Under the pieces are notes generated by a model. It did no database searches. It was not told the origin of the DNA and saw nothing but the letters and a program-made list of their open reading frames with translations. A DNA stretch of 64,000 nucleotides from Campylobacteraceae bacterium (GTDB lineage: Bacteria > Campylobacterota > Campylobacteria > Campylobacterales > Campylobacteraceae): positions 62,001-126,000 of the forward strand of contig JAISAU010000003.1 in assembly GCA_031266555.1 (NCBI GenBank). Direction: 5' to 3'. The position numbers and the translations under genes were made by a program. Of this stretch, positions 55,808-64,000 are shown piece after piece; position 1 is the first letter of the stretch; each line of letters begins with the position of its first letter.

Positions 55808-56039
55808 GATCATCTAAATAATGCCTTAAAGAATTTTTTAATCCAACTTTTAATAAAATAACTACAAAATTATGATAAAATTATATCTATATAAGAATAT
55901 ATGGATATTGCTATATATTTTATGTCGTTTTTCAGGCAAAAAGTCACTTATGTGATTTTAGACTGTTTTTAAAATTTCAAGATTTGTTTAATCTATTATA
56001 AGATAGAATGATCAAATTACATTTGTTAAGGGAATTACC

Positions 56040-56990
56040 TTGATTTTATACGATAAAGATGCCAGATTTCTTGGAGTTAGCGCCGATGTTTTATCGGTTT
56101 TAGGTTACGAAGATATAAATGCTTTTATGACATACAATAATGATGTTGCGGATCTTTTCGTAAATAAACAAGGATATGTACATAAATTTGATAATTTTTC
56201 ATGGATTAGTTACGTTTTAAACGGTAGCCTGCCAAATAAAAATGTAATAATAAAAACAAGAAACGGCAATGAAATTGAAGCGTCAATATCTATAACCGAA
56301 CTGTTTTTAAATGAAAAAGACGATAAGTGTTATCTAGTATCTTTGAGTAACATTCGGCAAATATTCAATGATACAAGCAAAAAAGAGGATTTGTACGATA
56401 AGCAGCCAATATTTAAAATAGACAATAACGAGATAAAAGAGCCTGTTTTTACGGAACAAAAGGCTAATGCAGGCAATACTACAACAACTGATGATTCGGA
56501 TGGTAAAATATCTTTTATATTTAATCAAGAAGATTTAAAACCCATCGCTTCTGTAACTAATGAAACTATCGCGACAAATGAAGAAAATTTAAAAAACACA
56601 GTAACTGTTGAAAACACTGCAACAACTACGCGACAAGTTCAAACAAACGCCCAAAATACTAATGTTCTTGAAATAAAAATAGATATTCAAGAGATATCCG
56701 ATCTTCTTGGCATAGATAAAACTGATATTATCGAATATTTAAAAGAGTATGTATCTTATTTGGACGTGAACTTGAGTCAATTGCAAGAGCTTTATAAAAA
56801 CGGCAACGTATCGCAAGCAAAACGTATAATTATAAATTTGATAGGAATTGGCAGCAATTTAAGATCAAAAGAGTTGGTTCAAGCGTTGCAAAAACTGTTA
56901 TCTATAGGTAATAATGCGAATAATGTATCAATATTGCAAGAGGTAGAAACAGTAGTCTTTGCCTTTAAGCAATCGGTTTCAAAATTATAA
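56040..56990 (+). CDS. PAS-like signalling protein with C-terminal degenerate Hpt domain
   Basis: 316 aa. The N-terminus (FLGVSADVLSVLGYEDINAF ... VHKFDNFSWISYVLNGSLPN) looks like a PAS domain of the Campylobacterota kinase clusters; the middle (about 125-220) is a Thr/Asn-rich linker. The C-terminal 100 residues resemble an Hpt four-helix domain (IEYLKEYVSYLDVNLSQLQE, SNLRSKELVQALQKLL), but the region that normally holds the phosphorylatable His (HxLKG) reads INLIGIGSNLR, with no His. TTG start with AAGGGA upstream. It precedes the hybrid kinase by 25 bases, so they probably form one signalling operon. Function as a phosphorelay carrier is unlikely; a scaffold is possible. Confidence 0.6.
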   Translation: MILYDKDARFLGVSADVLSVLGYEDINAFMTYNNDVADLFVNKQGYVHKFDNFSWISYVLNGSLPNKNVIIKTRNGNEIEASISITELFLNEKDDKCYLVSLSNIRQIFNDTSKKEDLYDKQPIFKIDNNEIKEPVFTEQKANAGNTTTTDDSDGKISFIFNQEDLKPIASVTNETIATNEENLKNTVTVENTATTTRQVQTNAQNTNVLEIKIDIQEISDLLGIDKTDIIEYLKEYVSYLDVNLSQLQELYKNGNVSQAKRIIINLIGIGSNLRSKELVQALQKLLSIGNNANNVSILQEVETVVFAFKQSVSKL

Positions 56991-57015
56991 TTTTCAATAA
57001 AGGATAAAAAGCAGA

Positions 57016-60000
57016 ATGTTTAATATCAAAACAGGAAGCATGTTAAAGCTAATAAGTAGATTTCCGCTATTAATTTTGTTTGTAGTCTCATCATATTATC
57101 TATATATATCATTTAACGATTATCAAAGTATAAGTAATTTTAAAGAAAAAAATTCACAAATTGTAACGCTTAATAAATTGTCAATTGAGATTGCCGCGGA
57201 AAGAGATTTAACAAATACGTTTATAGGAAGTTCCGGAATTATATCTGATACCCTTGAAGGGCAACGCAAACTAACAAATGAAGCATACGGACTGTTTTTT
57301 AGGGATTATACCGGCAATAGATATGTGCCGAGCGAAAGAATCAAACAAGTAATTGATCTATTGTCTCAATTATCAAGTCAAAGAGAAGCTATTGATAAAC
57401 TTGAGATTAACGCGAATGATATTTTCTTTAACTACTACACGAAAATTAACTCCTTGATATTGGACGAATTAAGAGATACGGCATTATCTGTCACCGCAAA
57501 CAGCAAAATCACCTCTCTTAGCAACGCATTAACTTCCGCATATCACGATATAGAGTTTATGGGGCGAGAGCGCGGATTTATGGCTGGCGTAATCAGCCTA
57601 TATCAACCCATATCCGAAGAAGCGCTTCATACGTGGATTGATATCTCAAGCCAATTAAATACTCTTAATATGGTAGGATTGGAACCAAACATACAAGGTG
57701 TGGTACAAAGCATTTTCAACAATCCCACAGCCATACAAATTTACAACGACATAGAAAGAGTCAAGGGTGAAATTATGCAGCAATCATTAAGCGGCGAGTT
57801 TTTAATTGACCCTACGCTTTGGTTTATCATGACAACACAAAAAATTAATACAATGATGGATGTTTCGGAAAGACTTAGAAAGGCGCTTAACAGCGAAATA
57901 GATAACTATAATGAATTTAATATCGTAAGATTTGCGATTTCAGCCGCTATTTGGGTTGTATCCTTGATCTTATTGCTATCTGGTTTTGTATACAGCAGAA
58001 AGTTTAATAATAACATTAAAGAGTTAGGCAATGTATTTGCCAAAGTTGAAGATTTGGCAGGAAGTCAAATTCGTCTTGATTTGGATACTGCCGAAGATAT
58101 GGGTAAAGCTTACAAAATTATCAATCAAGCTCTTATAAATATAGCCGAAGAGAAAAGACGAGCCGAAGAAGCGAGCGCTGCAAAAAGTATATTTTTAGCG
58201 AATATGTCGCACGAGATCAGAACGCCTCTTAACGGAATTATCGGATTTACGGATTTGCTTAAAAATACGGATCTCGACGGTGAAAAATTGGAATTTGTAG
58301 AAGTTATAGAAAAAAGTTCTGAAAATTTATTGACAATTATTAACAATGTGCTTGACCTATCAAAAATCGAAAGCAATAAAGTCGAACTTGATGAAATTCC
58401 TTTCTTGCCTATACAAGAATTTGAAAATGCTATAGAAGTTTACGGACCTAAAGCCGCTGAAAAAAATATTCAACTATCAGCTTATATTGATCCTGGATTG
58501 ACAAACTATCTCAAAGGCGATATTACAAAAATAAAAGAAGTTTTGATTAACCTAATGAGCAATGCCATAAAATTCACAGCTCAAAACGGTTCCATTGTAG
58601 TTTCAATAGCAAGACTGGAATCTATGGATAAAGGTCATGCTAGAATAAATTTTAGCGTGGAAGATAACGGCATAGGCATACAAAAATCAAAAATACAAGA
58701 TATATTTAACGCTTTTTCTCAAGCTGATTCTACTATCACCAGAAAATACGGCGGAACCGGTCTTGGTCTTACGATTTCATCTAAATTTGTAGCTATGATG
58801 AATGGCAAACTTGAAGTTGAAAGTAGCGAGAATAAAGGCAGTAAATTCTTCTTTACATTAGACTTTATTGAAACTCCTTCGAGCGAACCGGCATTATACA
58901 ATAGATATCCGTATTATAGATTCGCGATGCTCACAAAACCGAATAATGTTAAAGTTCATGAAAAATTCTTGAAATCATACTTGCAATACTTTGGTTCTCA
59001 AGTTGTATTTTATTCATCGTTTGACGAATTGAAAAAACTTGTCTATGATTCCAGTATTAATTCAATCTTTTTTGACCTTGAAAATGTAAGCGAAGACGAA
59101 TTGCAGCAATATAAAAAAATGCAATTGCCTATAATTGTGGCAATGAAACCGTCTCAGCAAAAAAGATTTGAAGAGTTCAATACAAAATATATATCATCTG
59201 TTTTTGAACCGATTAACGTTAGTAAGATAGTAAAATCATTAGAACAGAAAAAAGATGTTTTACCGCAAGAGGAACAAAAAGCCAAACCGCAAACAGAACA
59301 AATTAGTACGACTGTCGAGTCATATCCGTACACAAGAGGCGAATTTGCCGCTTCAAACACACCTATATTTGATAATGTCGCAAGTGTGCCCTTTGTCGAG
59401 CAACCTCAATCATACGTGCCTAAACCTGACGAGACTATAATATCTTTTAATCAATCTATAGATATATCTCCGACCATATCGTTATCCGACAAAGACTTTG
59501 CAAATGAAACGGCAGAGATTGAAGAAAAAAAAGAAGCCATCATTCCAACTATATCTTCTTATGAAGCCAACGATACGATACCGACTATAAATCTAATAGA
59601 TATAGGTAAAGATTTGGATATCAAAGAACAATCGGAAATTATCCCGACTATGTTTGTAAATGAAAAAGATATCAAAATACCTATTGCGCCGTCATTGAAT
59701 CTTAATGTATCACATGTAGCGGAAAACGATACTGCTCATATAAAACCTTTAATTGAACCTGTTGCAACCACATCTGAAAATATTACGCAAAATACTGTAG
59801 CCGCAGCCGCTTTCAGCACATCAAGCGTTACTTCGCCAAATGTCGCGCAAACATCAACAAAACAACAAGGAACAGGTACTATGTTTAATGCAAAAGTTTT
59901 AGTAGCGGAAGACAATGAGATAAATCAAAAACTCATAAAGCGCGCGCTTGAGGATATAGGACTTACGGTCACAATAGTTCAGAATGGATTGCTTGCCGTT

Positions 60001-60765
60001 GAAAAAGCAAAAGAAGAAAAATTTGATATGATATTTATGGATATAGCTATGCCGGTTATGGATGGCGTTGAGGCAACTCATCAAATTATAAAATACGAAA
60101 AAGACAGTAGTAAACCTCACGTTCCTATAGTGGCGGTCACAGCGAACGCGCTTAAAGGCGATAGAGAACGTTTCATGAGCGAAGGTTTGGATGAGTACGT
60201 GACAAAACCGATTAAAAAAGACGCGATTTTGAGAGTTTTAAATATGTTTATTCCAGGAAAAAGCGTACCTGACCCAAAAGTAGAACAAGCTATTGAGAAA
60301 AAATTTGAATCTATACTATCTCACGATACAAATACAAATCAAAATGTTCAAACTCAAACAGCTGCTCCAAAAATAGACATAGTTCAACCAGCAGTCAGAT
60401 TGGACTTAAAAGATGTTTTAGTTTTCAAAAAAACTCAAATCGAGACAAAAATATTTGCGCAAGTGATTAAGCAATTAAACAGTTCGGTAAGCACGGTAAG
60501 CACCATTGAGGAGTTTAAAAACGAACTTGATAGTTCTCACTTTAGAATTATCATTGTAGACAAAGAGATTGGCGAAGATACGTTAAAAGTGGTAGTTGAT
60601 GTCGTAAAAGAAGCTGAAAAAGCGCACAATCGCGGACATATCGCTATAGTTTTATTTTACGATATAGACTCTCTTTCCCAAAACGAGATTACGAGGTTTG
60701 ACGAAGTAAGAAGAAATGTGATTAGCAAGCAATCGCTAAAATCACTCATAGCTAAATATGCGTAA
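57016..60765 (+). CDS. Hybrid sensor histidine kinase with NIT-like sensor and three receiver-like regions
   Basis: 1249 aa. A transmembrane helix (about 15-31), a helical periplasmic sensor with NIT-like text ([30 protein letters not shown]), a second helix (about 301-323), then His[22 protein letters not shown] with His399. The ATPase has [12 protein letters not shown] (N box), VEDNGIGIQ (G1) and [13 protein letters not shown] (G2). A receiver-like region without the phosphoacceptor (about 645-745) is followed by a Pro/Thr/Ser/Glu-rich linker (about 745-950) with repeated IPTI/IPTM units. A true receiver has [20 protein letters not shown] and [11 protein letters not shown] (Asp1009), and a final receiver-like domain (about 1130-1249) lacks the Asp. 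Upstream gene: PAS/Hpt protein; downstream: CheY-like regulator (9 bases). Signal unknown. Confidence 0.85.
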   Translation: MFNIKTGSMLKLISRFPLLILFVVSSYYLYISFNDYQSISNFKEKNSQIVTLNKLSIEIAAERDLTNTFIGSSGIISDTLEGQRKLTNEAYGLFFRDYTGNRYVPSERIKQVIDLLSQLSSQREAIDKLEINANDIFFNYYTKINSLILDELRDTALSVTANSKITSLSNALTSAYHDIEFMGRERGFMAGVISLYQPISEEALHTWIDISSQLNTLNMVGLEPNIQGVVQSIFNNPTAIQIYNDIERVKGEIMQQSLSGEFLIDPTLWFIMTTQKINTMMDVSERLRKALNSEIDNYNEFNIVRFAISAAIWVVSLILLLSGFVYSRKFNNNIKELGNVFAKVEDLAGSQIRLDLDTAEDMGKAYKIINQALINIAEEKRRAEEASAAKSIFLANMSHEIRTPLNGIIGFTDLLKNTDLDGEKLEFVEVIEKSSENLLTIINNVLDLSKIESNKVELDEIPFLPIQEFENAIEVYGPKAAEKNIQLSAYIDPGLTNYLKGDITKIKEVLINLMSNAIKFTAQNGSIVVSIARLESMDKGHARINFSVEDNGIGIQKSKIQDIFNAFSQADSTITRKYGGTGLGLTISSKFVAMMNGKLEVESSENKGSKFFFTLDFIETPSSEPALYNRYPYYRFAMLTKPNNVKVHEKFLKSYLQYFGSQVVFYSSFDELKKLVYDSSINSIFFDLENVSEDELQQYKKMQLPIIVAMKPSQQKRFEEFNTKYISSVFEPINVSKIVKSLEQKKDVLPQEEQKAKPQTEQISTTVESYPYTRGEFAASNTPIFDNVASVPFVEQPQSYVPKPDETIISFNQSIDISPTISLSDKDFANETAEIEEKKEAIIPTISSYEANDTIPTINLIDIGKDLDIKEQSEIIPTMFVNEKDIKIPIAPSLNLNVSHVAENDTAHIKPLIEPVATTSENITQNTVAAAAFSTSSVTSPNVAQTSTKQQGTGTMFNAKVLVAEDNEINQKLIKRALEDIGLTVTIVQNGLLAVEKAKEEKFDMIFMDIAMPVMDGVEATHQIIKYEKDSSKPHVPIVAVTANALKGDRERFMSEGLDEYVTKPIKKDAILRVLNMFIPGKSVPDPKVEQAIEKKFESILSHDTNTNQNVQTQTAAPKIDIVQPAVRLDLKDVLVFKKTQIETKIFAQVIKQLNSSVSTVSTIEEFKNELDSSHFRIIIVDKEIGEDTLKVVVDVVKEAEKAHNRGHIAIVLFYDIDSLSQNEITRFDEVRRNVISKQSLKSLIAKYA

Positions 60766-60773
60766 GGGATATC

Positions 60774-61157
60774 ATGGCAAAAAGACTTAAAATTTTGTCC
60801 GTAGATGACGATTTTATAAATCTAAAATTAGTCAATACTATGTTGAAAAAGAATCCAAATGTTGCTGAAGTGCTTGAGGCAAAAAATGGGGTTGAAGCAT
60901 TGGATGTTTTAAAAAAAACGCCTGATGTGGATATGGTTTTGCTTGATATAAAAATGCCTGTAATGGATGGGATAGAGTTTCTGGTGACAATTCACTCCAT
61001 TCAAGAGTTAAAAAATATTCCTATTATCGTTCTGACGACAGATGATACAAGAAAATATGAAGCTTTAGAAAAAGGCGCGCATGACTTTTTGATTAAACCG
61101 ATACGAGAACATGAACTTTTTGAAAAAGTTCAGAAAATAACGCAACTATTTGGTTAG
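60774..61157 (+). CDS. Single-domain response regulator (CheY-like)
   Basis: 127 aa. Acidic pocket SVDDDFINL (Asp11-13 region), phosphoacceptor in MVLLDIKMPVMDGIEF (about Asp57), Thr/Ser switch in IIVLTTDDTRKYEAL and Lys in HDFLIKPIREHELF. There is no output domain, so it acts by protein contacts, possibly as the partner of the kinase nine bases upstream. AAGGGAT precedes the ATG. Its 3' end overlaps the end of hisG, which is on the other strand (convergent). Confidence 0.88.
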   Translation: MAKRLKILSVDDDFINLKLVNTMLKKNPNVAEVLEAKNGVEALDVLKKTPDVDMVLLDIKMPVMDGIEFLVTIHSIQELKNIPIIVLTTDDTRKYEALEKGAHDFLIKPIREHELFEKVQKITQLFG

Positions 61158-61763
61158 TATATAGTTTTTAATATGCGTATAAAGTGCTAGTATCTCTTCT
61201 TTCTTTGATATAAAGCTATTTTTATTACAAACTAAGTGAGCGGATGAACAGAAAATAGTCTCCGCTATCTCAAGTCCGTTTTGCTCCATTGTACTTCCGG
61301 TTTCCACCAAATCCACAATCGCATCGGCAAGTCCTACGAGAGGCGCTAACTCAATAGAGCCATAAAGCTTGATGATATTAACAGGAATTGCTCTTGAAGA
61401 AAAATATTTCCTTGTTATGTTTTCCATTTTCGTTGCGATTTTAATCTCAGGCAGTGAAAAATCAAGTTTTCTGATTTTCGGCACGCCTATGCAAACTCTG
61501 CATTTACCCACCCCTAGATCAAGAAGTCTTGTCAAATTTGATTCTTGTTCTTCCAATACGTCAAGTCCGACTACGCCTACATCGGCGGATTGATGTAAAA
61601 CGTATGCCGGAACATCTTGATTTCTAACAAGTAAAAATCTAAAATCGCCTACATGTAAAATAAGTTTTCTATCGTCAAATACGAATGATTTTTGAAAAAT
61701 CTTTTCAAATATTTCTAACGTATCTTTAGCTATTCTTCCTTTGGGAAGCGCGATTGTAAGCAT
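61146..61763 (-). CDS. hisG: ATP phosphoribosyltransferase, short form
   Basis: 205 aa. Conserved text: IALPKGRIAKDTLEIFEKIF, RNQDVPAYVLHQSADVGVVG, DVLEEQESNLTRLLDLGVG, CRVCIGVP and the PRPP loop ADAIVDLVETGSTMEQNGLE. It catalyses the first step of histidine synthesis. The length is that of the short form, which works with the regulatory subunit HisZ; none is in the window. It is near coaX (three-base gap) and the long form's C-terminal ACT-like domain is absent. Confidence 0.92.
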   Translation of the reverse strand: MLTIALPKGRIAKDTLEIFEKIFQKSFVFDDRKLILHVGDFRFLLVRNQDVPAYVLHQSADVGVVGLDVLEEQESNLTRLLDLGVGKCRVCIGVPKIRKLDFSLPEIKIATKMENITRKYFSSRAIPVNIIKLYGSIELAPLVGLADAIVDLVETGSTMEQNGLEIAETIFCSSAHLVCNKNSFISKKEEILALYTHIKNYILTK

Positions 61764-61766
61764 ATT

Positions 61767-62399
61767 TTAATCTCCTTGTGAAGCTTTTAAAACATCGAAT
61801 GTTTTTTGAAGAACTTTTAAAACCAGCATTTTATCATATATCGCATTTTTAAAAAAACCGGCTAAATACTCGCCGTCTCCGCCGCTAAAATATATTTTTC
61901 TATTTTTCGCGCTGTTTTTTATTATAAGTTTGATAGACTTTATTGCCGCGTAACTAATAGCCTCTTTTGTGTTTTTTGGTATTTTATCAAGTTTCACATC
62001 TTTATCGATATCCAGTTGAAGGCGAGTTGATATGGACGAGTAAGCCGTATTATAAGCGGTAAGTCCGGGCAAGATATATCCGCCCATATGCTTTTTGTTT
62101 TTCATAATATCAACGGTAATAGCGCTTCCGGCGTCTACAACTATACCGTCGTTTACAGCTTTGCACGCGCAGATTCTATCTATCCCCATACCGCGATATT
62201 TTGTATCAAATGTTATATACGGTTCCAAATCGAAAAAATTTTTCCTTACATGTAAGAGGGATTTTATATTATCATTTACGCAAATGTAATAAACTTTTTC
62301 GTCAAAAGAGAGTTTTAAAAACTCTTTTATGCTCTTTACATGTAAGCGCTCTTTTATTAGAAGGTGAGCGTTTGTATTGCCAATATCGCAAAATATCAA
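61767..62399 (-). CDS. coaX: Type III pantothenate kinase
   Basis: 210 aa, ASKHA-fold CoaX. Motifs: FCDIGNTNAHLLI (phosphate 1), YRGMGIDRICACKAV (substrate site, Asp), DAGSAITVDIMKN (phosphate 2) and GGYILPGLTAYNTAYSS; IYFSGGDGEYLAG near 173. It phosphorylates pantothenate for CoA synthesis without the usual PanK feedback inhibition. Two TACATGTA sites lie within the gene (62247, 62338), at residues encoding LHVRK and LHVKS. It is three bases from hisG. Confidence 0.92.
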   Translation of the reverse strand: MIFCDIGNTNAHLLIKERLHVKSIKEFLKLSFDEKVYYICVNDNIKSLLHVRKNFFDLEPYITFDTKYRGMGIDRICACKAVNDGIVVDAGSAITVDIMKNKKHMGGYILPGLTAYNTAYSSISTRLQLDIDKDVKLDKIPKNTKEAISYAAIKSIKLIIKNSAKNRKIYFSGGDGEYLAGFFKNAIYDKMLVLKVLQKTFDVLKASQGD

Positions 62400-62403
62400 A
62401 TAT

Positions 62404-63408
62404 CTACTCTAATGTATAAAAACTGTCGCCGTAATAAATCTTGTCGTTAGCTACAAACAAAAAATCATCTATACTAAAAGGGAGCTCGAAAACTTCAAAA
62501 TTTTTTAAATCCAAATCACTCTTTATTAAATATCCTCTTTTTTCTATAATATATAATTTCTCTTTTGCCGCAACGGCGGAAAAAATTGAGAAGGAAAACT
62601 CTTGTTCGTTCAAAACTTTCAAATCCAAATCCATTAAGGTCACTTTTCCGTTTTTGCCAAAAGTAAATACCCTATCATTCATCAATATCACATCTTTTAT
62701 AGATTCGTCTACGTAATTGATATTTGTCGGACTTATGCTTATTATCCGTTTCGCGGTCGCGGCAAACATTCTATCTTCGACAACGTCAAGAAAAATCACA
62801 TTATTAAAATCTCTCTCAGCGCTTACTACAACGCTTCGTATTAAGCTGCCATTATTTCTATCAACAATAACAAGCTTTCCGTCAAGCGTTGGGAAAATCA
62901 CTAAACTTCCTAAAAAATACGGCGCGGCTATCCTAGAATCAAGCGACGGCATACTATCAAACTTCTTTTGAAAAATAGTCGTGTCACTGCTTGTATCAAT
63001 AACCGATAATGAGTTATCGGACGTTATAACCGCCAAAGTGTCTTCGTCAATTGAGGCTGAAGCTACCATCGCTCCAATATCTTTATTGTAAATCAATTTG
63101 CCTTCGTTATTTTTTACATGTAAGAGCCCATAATGTGAAACCGTGATAAATTTACCGTCAAATTCACCTAAAAAGCTATATCCGTCTTCCAAATTGATAT
63201 TTACTTCATTGCCCTCGCGCGTGATAACGGTACCGTTTTTCAAAGAAGCGCCGTCTTTCGCAACCTCTTTGATACCGGATGAAAGACTTCCGTCAAATCT
63301 TGCGTTGCCATCCAAATTTTTCGGCTCAAAGTATTGTCTTTTTGTACCGCAGCCGCTCATAAAAAGTATACAAGCGGTAACAAATATAAAACTAATAATT
63401 TTTGTCAT
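62404..63408 (-). CDS. BamB-like beta-propeller lipoprotein
   Basis: 334 aa. Signal peptide with lipobox (TKIISFIFVTACILFMSGCG, Cys20) and a mature part with several repeated blades, each with a strand pair and an aromatic/Gly-Asp turn: DGKFITVSHYGLLHVKNNEG, DTLAVITSDNSLSVIDTSSD, LVIFPTLDGKLVIVDRNNGS, DRMFAATAKRIISISPTNIN, DRVFTFGKNGKVTLMDLDLK. This matches PQQ/YfgL-like propellers. It overlaps the gene at 63408 by one base. In gammaproteobacteria bamB follows yfgM; the present neighbour has a YfgM-like architecture. A BAM-complex role is inference. Confidence 0.72.
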   Translation of the reverse strand: MTKIISFIFVTACILFMSGCGTKRQYFEPKNLDGNARFDGSLSSGIKEVAKDGASLKNGTVITREGNEVNINLEDGYSFLGEFDGKFITVSHYGLLHVKNNEGKLIYNKDIGAMVASASIDEDTLAVITSDNSLSVIDTSSDTTIFQKKFDSMPSLDSRIAAPYFLGSLVIFPTLDGKLVIVDRNNGSLIRSVVVSAERDFNNVIFLDVVEDRMFAATAKRIISISPTNINYVDESIKDVILMNDRVFTFGKNGKVTLMDLDLKVLNEQEFSFSIFSAVAAKEKLYIIEKRGYLIKSDLDLKNFEVFELPFSIDDFLFVANDKIYYGDSFYTLE

Positions 63409-63983
63409 TATTTTGCCTCTTTGAAAGAAGGTTGATAATGTTCCAACGCTCTAACTATGCTCATAACGGAAGAATCGGGCGATATTGTCATAAATTTTAT
63501 ACTCGCCTCGTCCACTTTGCCCTCTTTTAGCAATTCGTAACCATCCTTTAAAACAACAAAATCTTCAAGAATAGAATCGCTTTTCACGCTCTCTTGTATT
63601 TGATAAGCGGCAAGGTCGGCTATAATATCATTTTCGGTAAGCAGCGTTTTTAACGTCTCATTATCGCCGCTTTTTAAAGCTTCCATGAAAATAAAAGCCC
63701 TGTATAAAGGTTTATTTTTACTTTTTAGCGACGATAAAGCCTTTTCGTCGTTCGGATTGTCAAGCAATATCTTATACGCCTCGTTAGAAGCTTTCAAATT
63801 GACGGATTTTATTGTATTTAGACTAACGTAACCTATTAGCAAAACAACTATAACTATAGCGGAAGCCATGAATGTACGTTTATGTTTTTTAAAAAAACGC
63901 TCGCCTGCTATGAGATTTTCCAATAACTGCTCTTGCGCGCTGAGTTCCTCTTTTATCGCTTTTATATTATCTTTTAAAGCCAA
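63408..63983 (-). CDS. Membrane-anchored TPR-like protein (YfgM-like)
   Basis: 191 aa. One N-proximal helix (about 38-56, TFMASAIVIVVLLIGYVSLN) follows a charged cytoplasmic segment; the periplasmic part is helical and short-repeat like (SNEAYKILLDNPNDEKALSS; IFMEALKSGDNETLKTLLTE; DGYELLKEGKVDEASIKFMT), as in YfgM/ancillary SecYEG-associated proteins. It lies head-to-tail with a BamB-like lipoprotein. The ATG is followed by MALKDNIKAIKEELSAQEQL. Assignment rests on topology and neighbour, so the name is tentative. Confidence 0.6.
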   Translation of the reverse strand: MALKDNIKAIKEELSAQEQLLENLIAGERFFKKHKRTFMASAIVIVVLLIGYVSLNTIKSVNLKASNEAYKILLDNPNDEKALSSLKSKNKPLYRAFIFMEALKSGDNETLKTLLTENDIIADLAAYQIQESVKSDSILEDFVVLKDGYELLKEGKVDEASIKFMTISPDSSVMSIVRALEHYQPSFKEAK

Positions 63984-64000
63984 GTTATTTCCTTTATATT

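Overview
This window looks like a chromosomal segment of a member of the Campylobacterota (class Epsilonproteobacteria, order Campylobacterales). It is AT-rich and densely packed, with many overlapping genes. From memory of the Campylobacter jejuni chromosome, two blocks keep its gene order. One runs amidase - nitronate-monooxygenase-like - tyrS - spoT - rpoZ - pyrH - EnvC-like - ftsX - ftsE - trmB - fibronectin-III lipoprotein - rluD - rodA (Cj1269c to about Cj1282). The other is rplS-trmD-rimM-khpA-rpsP-ffh ... rluA-type synthase - waaA - zinc-ribbon protein - NIF3 - glyQ - purE - U32 peptidase - glnA (about Cj0714 down to Cj0699). I cannot name the genus.

Layout. 1-7925: edge of a capsule locus, with a partial gene interrupted at a G7 tract, then kpsMTEDCS (export ABC transporter, co-polymerase, outer-membrane exporter, Kdo-linker transferases). 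7926-9494: gene-poor stretch with decayed small ORFs and one PH-domain membrane protein. 9495-23803: cell-wall, division, translation and stringent-response block, almost all on the minus strand. 23849: a CAT-anticodon tRNA. 24234-29070: DUF945 protein, NhaA antiporter, acyl-CoA ligase. 29083-29460: tandem repeat beside a solitary D12-class adenine methyltransferase. 30437-35852: STM3941-type protein, SstT, DUF89, PhoH, aldehyde dehydrogenase. 36143-39621: ribosomal/SRP operon. 39622-46198: accessory island with duplicated lipoprotein genes, a frameshifted secreted protein, a second tandem repeat array and a GLUG-repeat lipoprotein whose signal peptide contains an (AG)11 tract. 46199-55772: housekeeping genes ending with glnA, plus a small membrane ORF with an in-frame amber codon and a phage-type HTH protein. 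56040-61157: a two-component cluster (PAS/degenerate-Hpt protein, large hybrid kinase, CheY-like regulator). 61146-63983: hisG, coaX and a BamB-like/YfgM-like pair.

The strongest unusual signals are: (1) the 8-bp palindrome TACATGTA, counted by hand about 45 times where composition predicts about two, enriched between genes and concentrated in two tandem arrays; (2) a dinucleotide-repeat contingency locus at 45965-45987 that, as assembled, puts a lipoprotein adhesin-like gene one repeat unit out of frame; (3) a duplicated lipoprotein module in which one copy of the downstream gene is cut short exactly at a TACATGTA site; and (4) an orphan D12-class methyltransferase next to the densest TACATGTA cluster, which makes CATG methylation a testable link.

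All annotations come from reading the sequence and from memory of protein families; no database search was run.
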